Assembly: GCA_963575645.1 (NCBI GenBank)
Contig: OY754464.1
Location: 29,155,501-29,219,500, forward strand
Source: Xanthostigma xanthostigma
Taxonomy: Eukaryota; Arthropoda; Insecta; Raphidioptera; Raphidiidae
Length of the DNA: 64,000 nucleotides
Direction of reading: 5' to 3'
Part shown: positions 45,986 to 55,946 of the stretch, piece after piece
Position numbering within the stretch: the stretch's first letter is position 1
Layout of the letters: every line of letters begins with the position of its first letter
Program-made: the position numbers and the translations under genes
Notes under the pieces: generated by a model
The model's database searches: none
What the model saw: only the letters and a program-made list of their open reading frames with translations
Told to the model about the DNA's origin: nothing

Positions 45986-46880
45986 TTACCAACCGTTCGG
46001 ATTTGTCCGGACATTTGGCCTTCCATCCGGACTTTGTACGGCTTTTTAATTTGTCCGAATTTTTTACGCAGATAAAAGAATTTAAAAAAATGTTCATTTA
46101 TATACTTTTTAAGTAAAATGCACGTATCAAATCAGTCTTCAATCTTTATTTAACTATACATTATACATAACATAGAAGTACTTTAACTACTGTGCGATCG
46201 GCGAAAGAAGACCGGTGGGGAAAGGGCAAGAAGTCGCTGATGTGTTCCCAAATTATCGGAATTCATAGGCGGCGCATAGCAAGGCATGCAAACAATGTAT
46301 AGCTTTAAATTTTAAGGCATTATTTTGAGCCTCTAACTAGCACATTTTAATTACATTCGCTATGACCTCCCTAGCGCTACTTCTAACTGTTTTTCCCTTT
46401 TTACTTTCCATTTTGATGATATTCAGACAACACCTCTCAACTTAGTCCGTGGACGTACGCCTATGTACTGTCTGGTGTATGATTTTTTTGTACTGTTAGC
46501 AAGTGTCGCTGTATAGTTGTACGGCTATAGCAATAGTACAATTATCGCGATAACACAATTGTTAAACGTTTGGTCGACTGGACTCCCTTATTGCATAGAA
46601 GCGGTTCCAGGATCATTACCTTTTACTAATATTATGTAATATAAAATACATGTGCGCTCTTCTGCAATAAGGTCATAGGACTACATTCCATAGACCGGTC
46701 TTCTTTTAAAAATCCAACAGTAGATAAACTAGTTAGTCAGTCTCATCTCCGGACCAGACCAACTGTTCAAAACGTCTAAAACGTGCATTACACGTGGAAT
46801 TGATTTTTTCATTTTGTAACTATAATGTCCGAACTTTTTTTTAATGTCCGCCTTTTGCCCGAACATTTGAAATTTTGAGA
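45986..46880. mobile_element. Possible GTCCGRA-motif element, uncertain
   Basis: GGGTTACCAACCGTTCGGAT is followed by several TGTCCGGAC or TCCGGAC motifs (46005-46070). Further GTCCGAA and GTCCGCC motifs occur at 46830-46865. Clustered short motifs at two places suggest an element with transposase-binding repeats, but no terminal inverted repeat is evident. Confidence 0.3.
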
Positions 46881-47789
46881 TGGAATTTCGTGTTAAAATA
46901 ACTGAGACTATATTATAAATGCTCAAAAATTTTGACGACAAATTACAAAAAATTCAGAGATCATTAGGTGTAATGTGGAAGTTTTGAAATTCAGATTCAT
47001 TTAAAACTTTTTTCTGAATCAGGATCATATTTTTGTATTACTGTGACCCGCATTCGTATTTATTTATGTATTTTTGATTTATTTGAACATATTTTCGATT
47101 AATTACTTCTTTGGCGTTCCTATTTTAATACCACTAATAATAATTTTGTTTAATGAATAACAGTCAGTTTAAAAAACAATCAAATTCATTACAAAAATGC
47201 CATTTTCATAGAAATTTATTTCAATCGCAAGACCTAATATAAAAGATATTCCCCTAATCGCAATGGATAGCTATAGAATCCAGTAACTTTAATAAAATGA
47301 AACTTACAGGCCTTACAGCGCCTATGTTGACGAAAAGTGGAACATGAAAAACACAATAAAGGGACGTTTAACTTGCGCAAAGTTGTAAAAATATTGACAG
47401 TAGTTATCATACTATTTTTTTGTCACAAGCAACTAGAGTTACATAGGTAATAGGTTGCATTGTTCTATCTGTCCAATCAGCGTAACCGCGAGAATGACGT
47501 CAGCTGGCGGACCGTCCAAATGAAGTACAACGATAGATAGAAAAATAGACGTTGAAAAAAGAAAATATTTATTTTTATTACAAAATTTAGCATTTATTAA
47601 TATCTATACAAACAAATAAAAAAATAAGTAATGCTAAGATATATATGAAATGGTAGACACTTAAAACTATATTTATACAGTTAAATAAAATTGAAGTGTC
47701 TGTTTATAATGTCAAAATAACAGCTTTTTACTAAATGCATATGAAAGTAGGTATATATACCTATATTTTTTAAGTTTTTGGTTTTCTGT
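46881..47789. other. No gene seen
   Basis: AT-rich; nothing recognised. Confidence 0.5.
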
Positions 47790-48133
47790 CTGTTTGTTCC
47801 GGCTAATCTCCGAAACGACGAGACCGATTTTGACGTGATTTTATTGGCTAATATAGCTAATGTTATAAGAAGTAACTTAGGCCACTTTTATTTTATACTA
47901 TAGCTACTCCTCCGGCTCCGCACGCGATTGTGATGAAACACGGTAGCGATAACAGTAGTGGAACCTTCGGCTATACATTCTATAAAAAGTAGCCTAAGTT
48001 ATTTCTAACATCAGCTATCTGCCAGTGAAAATCCCGTCAAAATAGGATCAGTCGGAGATATAATAAAAAGCCACTACTGTTGCCGTTACCGTGTTTCAAA
48101 CACAATCGCGTACGGAGCCGCGGGGAGCAGCTA
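47790..48133. repeat. Two retroposon copies, inverted
   Basis: 47805-47961 and 47985-48133 are reversed versions of one another. Shared text is GGCTCCGCACGCGATTGTG against CACAATCGCGTACGGAGCC, AACAGTAGTGG against CCACTACTGTT, and the CGGTCTCGTCGTTTCGGAGA-type block. Such text is common in insect RTE-like and SINE-like tails. Inverted copies side by side form a hairpin of about 150 bp arms. Confidence 0.6.
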
Positions 48134-48145
48134 GTCTACTACATA

Positions 48146-49055
48146 AAGGATGTCCCAACAAGAGCGCCGGATTTAAATTTGCCACCATTTTGATAATACG
48201 AGTTGTACGGTGATATTTTTTTGACAGTTGTCACGTACAGACCACGCGATAATATGGAGAAGTATTCAAACGAGCAACGTTTAATTATAATAAAAACACA
48301 TTACAAAAATGGTGGACGTTTTGCGAAAACAGTTCGCCAATTATGTCAAGTTTTCAGTCGCAATTATGCGCCAAATGAATCGACAGTGAGGCGTTTAATT
48401 ACAAAATTTGAGACCAAACTTACGCTGATGGATCAGAAGACCATTGTTCGTCGTCGTCTTTATCAGTCACTCGAAAATATATAGCCACAAGAAGAGAATC
48501 TGTATTTCTTTGAAAATGTGGCTGGAAATGCGCTAACTGTTAATAGTGTGCGGTATCGCGAAATGTTAACAGAGTTTTTGTAGTCCCAATTGGATGTAAT
48601 TGATGTGGAGGACACGTTTTTTCCAAGACGGTGCGACCTGCCACACAGCACGTGAAACAATGGTGTTACTGCAGACCAAGTTTCCAGGCCGTGTCATTTC
48701 TCGATTTGGCGATCAACATTAACCACCAAGACCGTGCGATCTAACACCGATGGACTTTTTTTTGGGTCTATGTGAAGGAAAAGGTGTATACAAATAAGCC
48801 AAAAACAATTGAACATCTTAAAGAGGAAATATGGCGCGTTATTGGTGAAAGCCACATTTATGCAAAAACGTTATTCAAAATTTCAACAAAAGAAGAACCC
48901 TGTGCCAGAGGTTTCGTGGTAGTCATTTGCCTGATGTATTTCACGTTTAATCGAAACTATTTTTCTTTATGTTGAAATAAAAATGTTTGCTTAATTAAAA
49001 AAAAATGTGTTTTTCTTTAAAATTAAATCCGGCGTTCTTGTTGGGACACCCATTT
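48146..49055 (+). mobile_element. Mariner-like element with both ends
   Basis: The left end is TGTCCCAACAAGAGCGCCGG (from about 48151). The right end, reversed, is TGTCCCAACAAGAACGCCGG, with ATTTAA following in both. TA flanks at 48144-48145 and 49056-49057 fit a mariner-type target duplication; the outermost bases differ by a 2-bp indel. The total of about 0.9 kb is shorter than a full element. Confidence 0.9.
48254..48975 (+). pseudogene. Mariner-like transposase, internally deleted
   Basis: ATG at 48254 starts a helix-turn-helix domain (EKYSNEQRLIIIKTHYKNGG, ending near RLITKFE) and stays open to the stop at 48482-48484. The following linker and first catalytic Asp region are largely missing. 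After them come, in shifting frames, NVAGNALTVNSVRYREML, FFQDGATCHTARETMVLLQT, KFPGRVISRFGD and CDLTPMDFFLG, then KEKVYTNKPKTIEHLKEEI and a C-terminal NFNKRRTLCQRFRGSHLPDV. The second and third acidic residues are present, about 36 residues apart. Frameshifts near 48630 and 48870 and stops make it inactive. This is the best-preserved of the three related relics. Confidence 0.9.
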
Positions 49056-49057
49056 TA

Positions 49058-49459
49058 TAAAAAAAAATTTTTGGCCTTCTATTTCAGATGTTTTTCCTTT
49101 TTTTTGGATTTGCTTTCTTCTATTGTTGCGCTGAGATATCTAATACGGATGAGTATTCTTTGTCGTAAAAAAAAATCCGAAATCTCAATTCTCAATTTAT
49201 TGCAAATAATATCAATATTATGTCTTTGACAATTGTTAACTGCAATTAAAATGTGTAAACAACAGTCGTTGCCTCGCAATCATTTGACATGTCTGTAAGA
49301 TGACGCCGTTCTCCCATTATCAAATGGAACGAGGCAGCCTTTATATCTATTAACCTATGACGAATAGGTTTTATTTGAAATAAAACCACAATATGGGGTA
49401 TAAGTCCATCAAAAAATGCGATAAGTTACCGCGATGTGACGCTACTCATAGGCTCTGTA
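49058..49459. other. No gene seen
   Basis: AT-rich; nothing recognised. Confidence 0.5.
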
Positions 49460-49473
49460 CACTTAGCGAATAT

Positions 49474-49852
49474 TATAATAATAATGCGTTTAACGTCCGT
49501 TTCTCGACTTTATTTCATAACAGACGCTATTCGCTCCATTACTCTTTTTTTACCACACTTTCCGTTATTTTTTGTACAATTTTTAAACTTCAATTTAATT
49601 AATGAAGTGAAGGAATTTTTTGAGAATAGGAGTTTGACAGGTAATTGGCCATGGCCTTGAATAAGGAACCATCTCGAAATTTATCTGGAATTATTGAGGG
49701 AAACCATGGAAAACCTCAATAAGATGGCCGGTACAGGAAGTACCGTTTCTCGGCGAGAGGCAATGGGAAAAACTCCCAGCCACATCTGCCGAACCCAGTA
49801 CCTTGCGAATGCGAGTCTAGTGCTCTATAACCACTACGCTACACCACTCGGT
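49474..49852 (-). mobile_element. tRNA-headed SINE, minus copy
   Basis: A minus-strand copy of the 58087-58507 SINE. The exact 14-bp target duplication CACTTAGCGAATAT lies at 49460-49473 and 49853-49866. The 3' end has the same ATT-type tail (here read as ATTATAATAATAAT on the plus strand). The promoter B box is damaged: about 13 bases around GTTCGAACCCC are missing relative to the plus copy, so this copy is unlikely to be transcribed from its own promoter. Confidence 0.9.
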
Positions 49853-50100
49853 CACTTAGCGAATATGTTGTGCTGAAGGATAAAATCGATGTAATGTTTC
49901 TATTTCTCAACAGACGATAATATATTTTGTCTATGGTTTCGAGAGAGGTCAATGTGTTTGTGTGAGCTTGCATTTCAGGTATGGAGGGTGGAGGTAAGGA
50001 GGATAAGCTTATATGGGAGATAAGTTGAAAAAGTGTCCATCAAAATGCACTAAATAAAAATTCAAAAATCGTCCCGAATGGCGCTAGCGCTGCGTCCGTG

Positions 50101-50140
50101 TATAAAATGAATTTAGCAGTTGTTTACCCTCCATGACAGT
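50101..50140 (+). promoter_or_regulatory. Possible TATA/initiator promoter
   Basis: TATAAAA at 50101-50107 is followed about 35 bp later by ACAGTT, similar to the arthropod initiator. It lies upstream of the THAP reading frame inside the same element, so it may be the old transposase promoter. Confidence 0.4.
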
Positions 50141-50292
50141 TATCAACGAATTGAAATGCGCTGAGTTAGAAGATTTAGTATCTCTGGTATTTGTAATGAT
50201 TAGAGTCGTTTATAACACTGTTGTGAGAATTTTTTAGTCATTTTATAGTTTTTACTCTTATACTTAAAACTTTTTAAAATAATAGAACAATA

Positions 50293-50632
50293 ATGGGAAA
50301 AATTGGTGCTGTGAAAAGTTGCCCAAGTGGGCGTAAAATGAAAAATAATACACCTCAGTCTGTGTCTTTTTTCCAGCCAACAGTATGTAAAATAACTTTT
50401 TACAAAATATTTATTCAATTAACGCTTTTAAACTTATATAATTTTTTTAATAAATTAAAAACTACCTTTTTTTGTTTATATTAATTTACGGACACCAGAA
50501 AGATTAGAAAATTGGAAAATGTCTTTAGGCATACAATTGAAAGCAACCAATTATATTTGTCACTTTCATAAATCTATTTATTAAAAACAAATTGTATATA
50601 ACTTATCTGACGTTTGTTTATATCGATATAAT
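50293..50632 (+). pseudogene. THAP zinc-finger domain, broken
   Basis: ATG 50293 begins MGKIGAVKSCPSGRK and continues to SVSFFQPT, followed by a donor-like GTATGT at 50383. After about 90 bp comes RTPERLENWKMSLGIQLK, then TNYICHFHKS. Together these fit the C2CH THAP DNA-binding domain (SFFxFP-like, PERLxxW, and C-x2-H near the end). Defects: the first expected Cys appears to be Gly (GGT where TGT would be expected), the intron lacks an AG acceptor at the right place, and a TAA follows KSIY. The downstream KQIVYNLSD and LYRYNR continue the family resemblance. It is inactive. Confidence 0.75.
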
Positions 50633-51053
50633 CGTTTATTTATAACTAAATGATAATAGCACGTTTAAAAATGACATTTAAATCAAAAATTAATTTTATG
50701 TCATATTGTTTTCTTATTTTATGTTTTACTTTTAAAAAGTGCGCCATAAAAAGGCGAAAATTCTTCTTTCTTCGTTTACTTCTCTATCCTACTCTAATCG
50801 TTTTTGCCCTCTATTCTATGCTCCATACGCTTGCTCTAAAACATCCTCCATACTTCAAAATTTACCTATTTGCGACAGTAGCGGTCCCCTAATTTAACGC
50901 TTTTTTTAACGGACACTTTTTCGTACACGGAGATGGTTCTCCTTAACCTCTACCCTCCATAATTTCAGTGAACGCTTGCATGTATGGCAGCACGTCGCGA
51001 TTAAGGAGGAGGATCAGAAAGGACAATGATGAAGAACAAGACGTACCCACAGC

Positions 51054-51543
51054 CAGGGCCGTAACGTGGATTTTGTGGGCCCTGGGCAAGACCTTCAAAT
51101 TGGGCCCCCCTCAATAAAAAAAAATTGAGAAAAAACTTACCATGGTTATAGTTCCTGTTCTTTCACATTTTTAAAGTTTAGATAACACTATTTATTTATG
51201 GAGTGACATGTGTAGAGCATGTGGGATAACCTTTAAACGAAAAATTCTAGGGAATATTTCTGGCTGTTCATCAAATTCATTGTCTGTTTCAATGGATGAC
51301 ACGCTTGAAATAGAAAATACCGATGAAGCAGATGACACCGATGATATTCTGGCCTTTTTGGGCCCCGTCTATCTGAGCCACCAGTGGTGTTACTTATATA
51401 TGTGATTTGTAATATTCATTAAAATACGAATGAAAATAATTGAGATAATTTTTTATCGGGGTCTTCTTGGGCCCCTCCGGGGCCCCCCTGGGCCTTGGGC
51501 CCTGGGCAAGTGCCCCTATTGCCCCTGCCTAGTTACGGCCCTG
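51054..51543. mobile_element. hAT-type element with perfect 8-bp TSD
   Basis: The terminal inverted repeats are CAGGGCCGTAAC and GTTACGGCCCTG (12 bp, exact). The target duplication CCCACAGC is at 51046-51053 and 51544-51551. GC-rich ends rich in GGGCCC motifs surround an AT-rich core. The frame at 51208-51405 is an acidic peptide (TLEIENTDEADDTDDIL) without known family, perhaps a leftover of a source gene. Confidence 0.9.
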
Positions 51544-51551
51544 CCCACAGC

Positions 51552-51944
51552 TATTGTGGACCCAGCATTATAGCATTACAACAGTCGAATTCTCCGGTGT
51601 TTTACTGCTCACTACAGTGGCGAAGAGTTCTTTCTTTCGTTCTTTCTCCGCCGATTTAGTCAACGAATTTATCACATTTCATTTTATAAAACTAATCGAT
51701 TAGGTTATATTATTTCAATGGTGCTTGTAAAAGGTTCGCTTTAAGTAGACTGAAGACTTTTCCCCCTGAAAACATCTTATTTGAAGTCTTACGAGTGCGA
51801 GATTCTAGACAAAAGATTAGCAATATTTAATGAGCAACGTTTCACCAATAAATTGTGTCTCCTTCAGTTTTTGAATAAGGCACCAGTAGAAGTTGAAACG
51901 TTGGCAATTAAAAAATGTTGCAAATGAATAATGTTATTTTTAAC
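51552..51944. other. No gene seen
   Basis: CAACGTTTCACC near 51837 and TGAAACGTTGGC near 51894 form an imperfect inverted pair. Nothing else. Confidence 0.5.
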
Positions 51945-52280
51945 ACAGTTGCTTTTCATGCCTGTAGCGGTAGTAAAATGACCCTTTTTCGCACCAGTGC
52001 CGTAAGTAAAACAAAATAAATGATATTTAACCAATCCAATAGTAATTCCCCTCCCCCCCCCCAAGTTGCCATTTAAAACCATATGAGCAACAAACACAGC
52101 AAAGTAGGCGTAAATAATCAAAATAGATTCCTATATGGCCGAATATGAACGGTCAAATACATAAATATATACTTATTATGAAGTTAAAATCAGTGAATTT
52201 ATGGCAGATTCGTGCTTTCATGATTCCCGTAATTGTTAAAACTCACTGGCTGGTCGTTTTAACATAAAAAAATGCATTAT
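51945..52280 (+). repeat. Interspersed repeat family B, copy 3
   Basis: Contains TTTTTCGCACCAGTGCCGTA, ACCAATCCAATAGT, CCATATGAGCAAC, GCAAAGTAGGCGTA and ATGGCCGAATATGAAC in the same order as copy 1. A C-run is found where copy 1 has the TCTCTGTC site. Confidence 0.65.
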
Positions 52281-52285
52281 AATCT

Positions 52286-52468
52286 ACGATGAAGGAGGGT
52301 TTGGTTGAGGATCAGAAATAAACTTTACCAACGTTACGCTAGTGGCCAACGTTTCGAAAAATTTATTTACTTTTACTGAAGATGAAAATAAATTTTTCGA
52401 AACGTTGGCCACTAGTGTAACGTTGATAAAGTTTATTTCTGATCCTCAACCAAACCTTCTTTCATCGT
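52286..52468. repeat. Near-perfect palindrome, ~82-bp arms
   Basis: ACGATGAAGGAGGGTTTGGT, GAGGATCAGAAATAAACTTT and GTGGCCAACGTTTCGAAAAA are mirrored on the right with about six differences. The loop is ACTTTTACTGAAGATGA. It shares the TGAAGATG-then-CGAAACG layout with 20615-20800, so both may belong to a foldback family. Confidence 0.8.
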
Positions 52469-52664
52469 GACATTGTATTGGATCAACTCTATTATATACT
52501 GAAGACATTATAATCTACATTAAAGACCTGACGTTTCATATAATATTGTCGTGGATGTCCTCAATCGCCTAAACTCCTAAAGGAACAAGTTACACGACCA
52601 CTCAACTAGAAATCGACTACACATTCGTTATTTTAAAAACGTTTTCAAAAAAATTATAATTCGT

Positions 52665-53325
52665 TGATTTTACCATTCCAACACACAAGGGAATGGTACT
52701 AGTTTAGGTCAAAAATCACTTTTCAAAATCTTTCCGTTTTAAGGTCCCCCGAATCCAAAAAACATATTTTTGAAAAAATTCTGTGCGTCTGTTTGTCTGT
52801 GAACACGATACAGGTCAAACGGATAAGCGGATTGAAACCAAATTTTGAAAGGATGTTTGGTATGCAAATATGAAGAGCCCTATTGTTTTTGCGGATAATC
52901 GGCGCATGCGCAGAAGAGATATATGCTATAACGGCATTTTTTATATAATAATGGTATACTTTTCATAACGGCTTATTATTCCATTTATTTTTTCAAGAAA
53001 GTTTCGTTAAAAGATTTTTTTTCTAAACTTTATAGTTTCGGAAATATTTTGAAAATAAACAAAAATCAGCCGCTCTATTGTTTTATGGATCTGTCAGAAA
53101 TAAACTAGTTCGGCATGCTTTGAATAATTTTTACATGACGTGGAACATATTATGTAGGTAACCATGGCAACGAATAGCAAATATCATATTGCATACTAGC
53201 CATTACCCGCGTTACCTCACACGATATCAGAAATTTTATTTTCTTTATTATAATCAAATGTCAACATTTTTGAAGTTGGAATGGTCCCGTCGCCCAATTG
53301 GCTGGAATTTTTTGACTAGCTTACT
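52665..53325 (+). repeat. Family X repeat, uninterrupted copy
   Basis: Starts with a small hairpin (TACCATTCC to GGAATGGTA) and ends GTTGGAATGGTCCCGTCGC, CCAATTGGCTGGAATTTTTT. It gives the empty-site sequence (GTGAACACGATACAGG, with TTTGTCTGT) for the insertion at 10564-12811. No coding sequence. The frame at 53189-53380 overlaps its end and is not a gene. Confidence 0.65.
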
Positions 53326-54473
53326 GCTTAAGTTTGTCTTCAAACCACCTATAAACACTAAAACAGTACCCAGAAAATAACGACCAAATACTTATATGTT
53401 TTTTGTCGATGCATCTTCTGATGATGTTAACATGGTTAGAGCATCATGCTTTGAGAATAAAGTGTTTTATGGTTACTTTTTTTAATATTCACATGAAAGA
53501 TTCCACCCTTCATCAATTGAGATTCATTCAAACCATCTAACAAAACGTTTGGTTAGTCATGTACGCCATAATTTATTGCAATAGTTTGAAAATCGTTGTT
53601 TTTTCCAGTAACATCCCTCGTTCGAATTCGAAGGAAAACACTGTCATCTATTATTATACTTCACTCCCAAGCAAATTGACAGTTGAAAATGTACCGCATC
53701 AACGGCGATCGTTGAATAAAAATCTTCGCCACTGGTATTAGGCGCACACATGCCGAAAGACAGAAGAATATAAGAAAAGAAGGGAGAGTCGATGTCTGAA
53801 TGATTAATTATGTATCTCGCCCACATGAAGAAATGAAACGGCATAGTGCACGTAGTAGGTACCGTAGCTATGTAAGACGACACATACATGCATTGTGTAC
53901 CAGTGCTGGATTCAGACGTAGGCCCGCGAGCCCGGGTTCCTGGGCCTAGGGGCGCTAAAATCCTTGGGACGTCAGTTAATGTATAAATCACTACTAATAA
54001 TAAAACTCTCAATAGTACAGGATCCTTAATTGATGTCGACCTACACCAATCAAATCACCGAATGAAATGTATTTTTTATAAAATAAAATATGTAAACAAA
54101 AGTAATGTTATTAGGTTGCTTAAAGAAATCTGTCCAAGGTTACGTTTAATTAAAAATTTGATAATTATTTTTTTTCCATACCTTCACCGAACTTGTAACC
54201 AAAAAAATAACACTAATCGAAAGTATAAAACTAATAGATTATAGAATATGCAAACATATGGTTGCTTATATCTTTTTCTGTTCAAGACTTTACGGTTGCC
54301 ACGTTTAAAAAGGTGAATCGAAAGTGGTATCTTCACTGATCGAGTATCCAATTAAATTAAACGTTAAATAAAGTTTATATTTTTTGCGAAACGATAGTAT
54401 ACGGTTGCTTGCGAAAAACCATTCAAGAGTCATGGTTGCAAGGCTTTGAAATTTAAAAATTAAAGTGTATGAA
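53326..54473. other. No gene; hAT-like end at 53908
   Basis: CAGTGCTGGATTCAGACGTA at about 53908, followed by GGCCCGCGAGCCCGGG, resembles a hAT-class end without its partner. The 122-codon minus frame at 53644-54012 runs through that end and has no motif. The rest is AT-rich. Confidence 0.4.
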
Positions 54474-54630
54474 AATGTGCGAGAAGGAGTCTATCCATTC
54501 TATTCAGTGCGATAGAAGAAGACGCAGCATAGTAGCTGTTCGCGCTACGTCAGTCATTTGAAATTGTGCGAGAGAGAGAGTCTATGCGTACTAACAAATG
54601 CGACAGAGAAGGACGCAGCATAGCACATAA
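54474..54630 (+). repeat. Imperfect ~60-bp direct duplication
   Basis: Two blocks start AAAATGTGCGAGAAGGAGTC and AAATTGTGCGAGAGAGAGAG. Each continues to GCGAyAGAr(A)GAAG-like sequence and GACGCAGCATAG, about 90 bp apart. GA-rich; origin unknown. Confidence 0.6.
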
Positions 54631-54773
54631 TATAAGATAGGGAAAATATAATGTAATTTTTTTATAGATCAATGAAACCTATGAAGAAGAAAAGACTCTC
54701 TTTTCCTGTTTAGTTTCACGTTGCATAGGGAACTATGAAAAATGTTCAATTAAATTTTACACTTAGGTATCAA

Positions 54774-55036
54774 GAAGTCTGTAACCAGTAAACCCAGCTC
54801 GAGCGATATCTGTCGCCTGAACCAATATGGCGTCAGCTACTGGGTAACGCATACACGTTCATAGCTTACATATGTGTAGTGTCTGTGAAGTTAAAAAACG
54901 TTGGTAACTATGGCGAAACAGGTAGAAAAACCCGAAGTTTTCCAAGGTTGTGATAACAGCGTCATCTCGCCTGAAAACGGTCCATCTCGAAACACGGCAA
55001 GCATAGGAATTAGTTAGGTCTCCTGGTTACAGACTT
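54774..55036. mobile_element. Small inverted-repeat element
   Basis: The left end is GAAGTCTGTAACCAGTAAACC and the reversed right end is GAAGTCTGTAACCAGGAGACC (first 15 bases identical). The interior is GC-richer than the flanks (GCTCGAGCGATATCTGTCGC). No clear target duplication and no ORF. Confidence 0.6.
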
Positions 55037-55946
55037 CATGCAAGAGATACAAGATTAATTTTCAATGTCTTTTCTATTGAAACGTCCGATAAAAATAAAA
55101 TTGGTATACAGAATAAATATCGTAGTTCGTCAACTCAATACTAATAATAGTCAGCGGGTTTGGTTGGGTTTTTGATGAATGAGTTAATAAATGTTAAAAA
55201 TAGCGATTTCTAGACGTCAATATCTCAGGAATTATCAATTTTTTTTTTGTAAAATTTAGGATTTTTGATAATTGGCGGAACTTTAATAGATAAACAAATA
55301 AATTAGTTATAGGGAGGTCGAAACTCGAAAATAACAAAATACAGTTGCGAAACTTGGCCGTGTGTTTATATTTGTAATGGAAGTCCTATTTTAATGCGAG
55401 CGAAGCCAGATATAAATTGTCCTTTGAGTTGAGGAGCACTGTGCGTATATGTGTACCAAATTTAACTAAAATCAGATTGGCGATTTAAGACTTATTGCAG
55501 ACATTTTTCTTACTAATTGTAGGTTCAGGGCGAATTTTGTATACGTAAATCCGCCTCTGCGCAATCACCTATCTACAATGGGTAGAAACACAATGTGTGG
55601 TAACAGAACAGTCGCCATTTTATAAGGAAAGTCAACAGTGCACGCCGTGCATCACGCAATGGGTTACGAATGTCTGGACGTCTGTGTAGGCACAACACAA
55701 CAACAACATTTACAAACTACTGCTTAATATGTATTTAACTGACAGTATAAATTGTTCATTTGTTTGAATGACTGAAACCAATCCGACAATTGCATAGGTA
55801 TACTTATTCGAAAAACTAACTACAGTAGCCTCTCCATTGAGTCACCCTTTCAACTCCTGCTCCTTACTAAATCAGTATAAAACCTTTTAGTCTCACAGCC
55901 GACTGTCGGACTCCCAAGTATCGAATACACAGCGACGAAGTCTCTG
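55037..55946. other. No gene seen
   Basis: Mostly AT-rich. Near 55440-55510, GTGTACCAAATTTAACTAAA and ATCAGATTGGCGATTTAAGA resemble a retroposon tail. Confidence 0.4.

Larger units (their letters stand above)
49979..50960 (+). mobile_element. THAP-transposon relic with inverted ends
   Basis: The left end ATGGAGGGTGGAGGTAAGGA and, further in, GAAAAAGTGTCCAT are mirrored on the right (reversed: ATGGAGGGTAGAGGTTAAGG and GAAAAAGTGTCCGT). So the element is bounded by imperfect inverted repeats of about 65 bp and encloses the THAP-domain relic. A second inverted copy of the end (ACCCTCCAT) lies at about 50126-50134. THAP domains are found in P-element- and Kolobok-type transposases; the flanks do not show a clear TTAA or 8-bp duplication, so the type is open. 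At about 0.98 kb it is a shortened copy. Confidence 0.65.

Noticed and set aside
53644-54012. 122-codon minus-strand ORF
   Set aside because: It runs through a hAT-like end and low-complexity sequence; no motif and no ATG context support.
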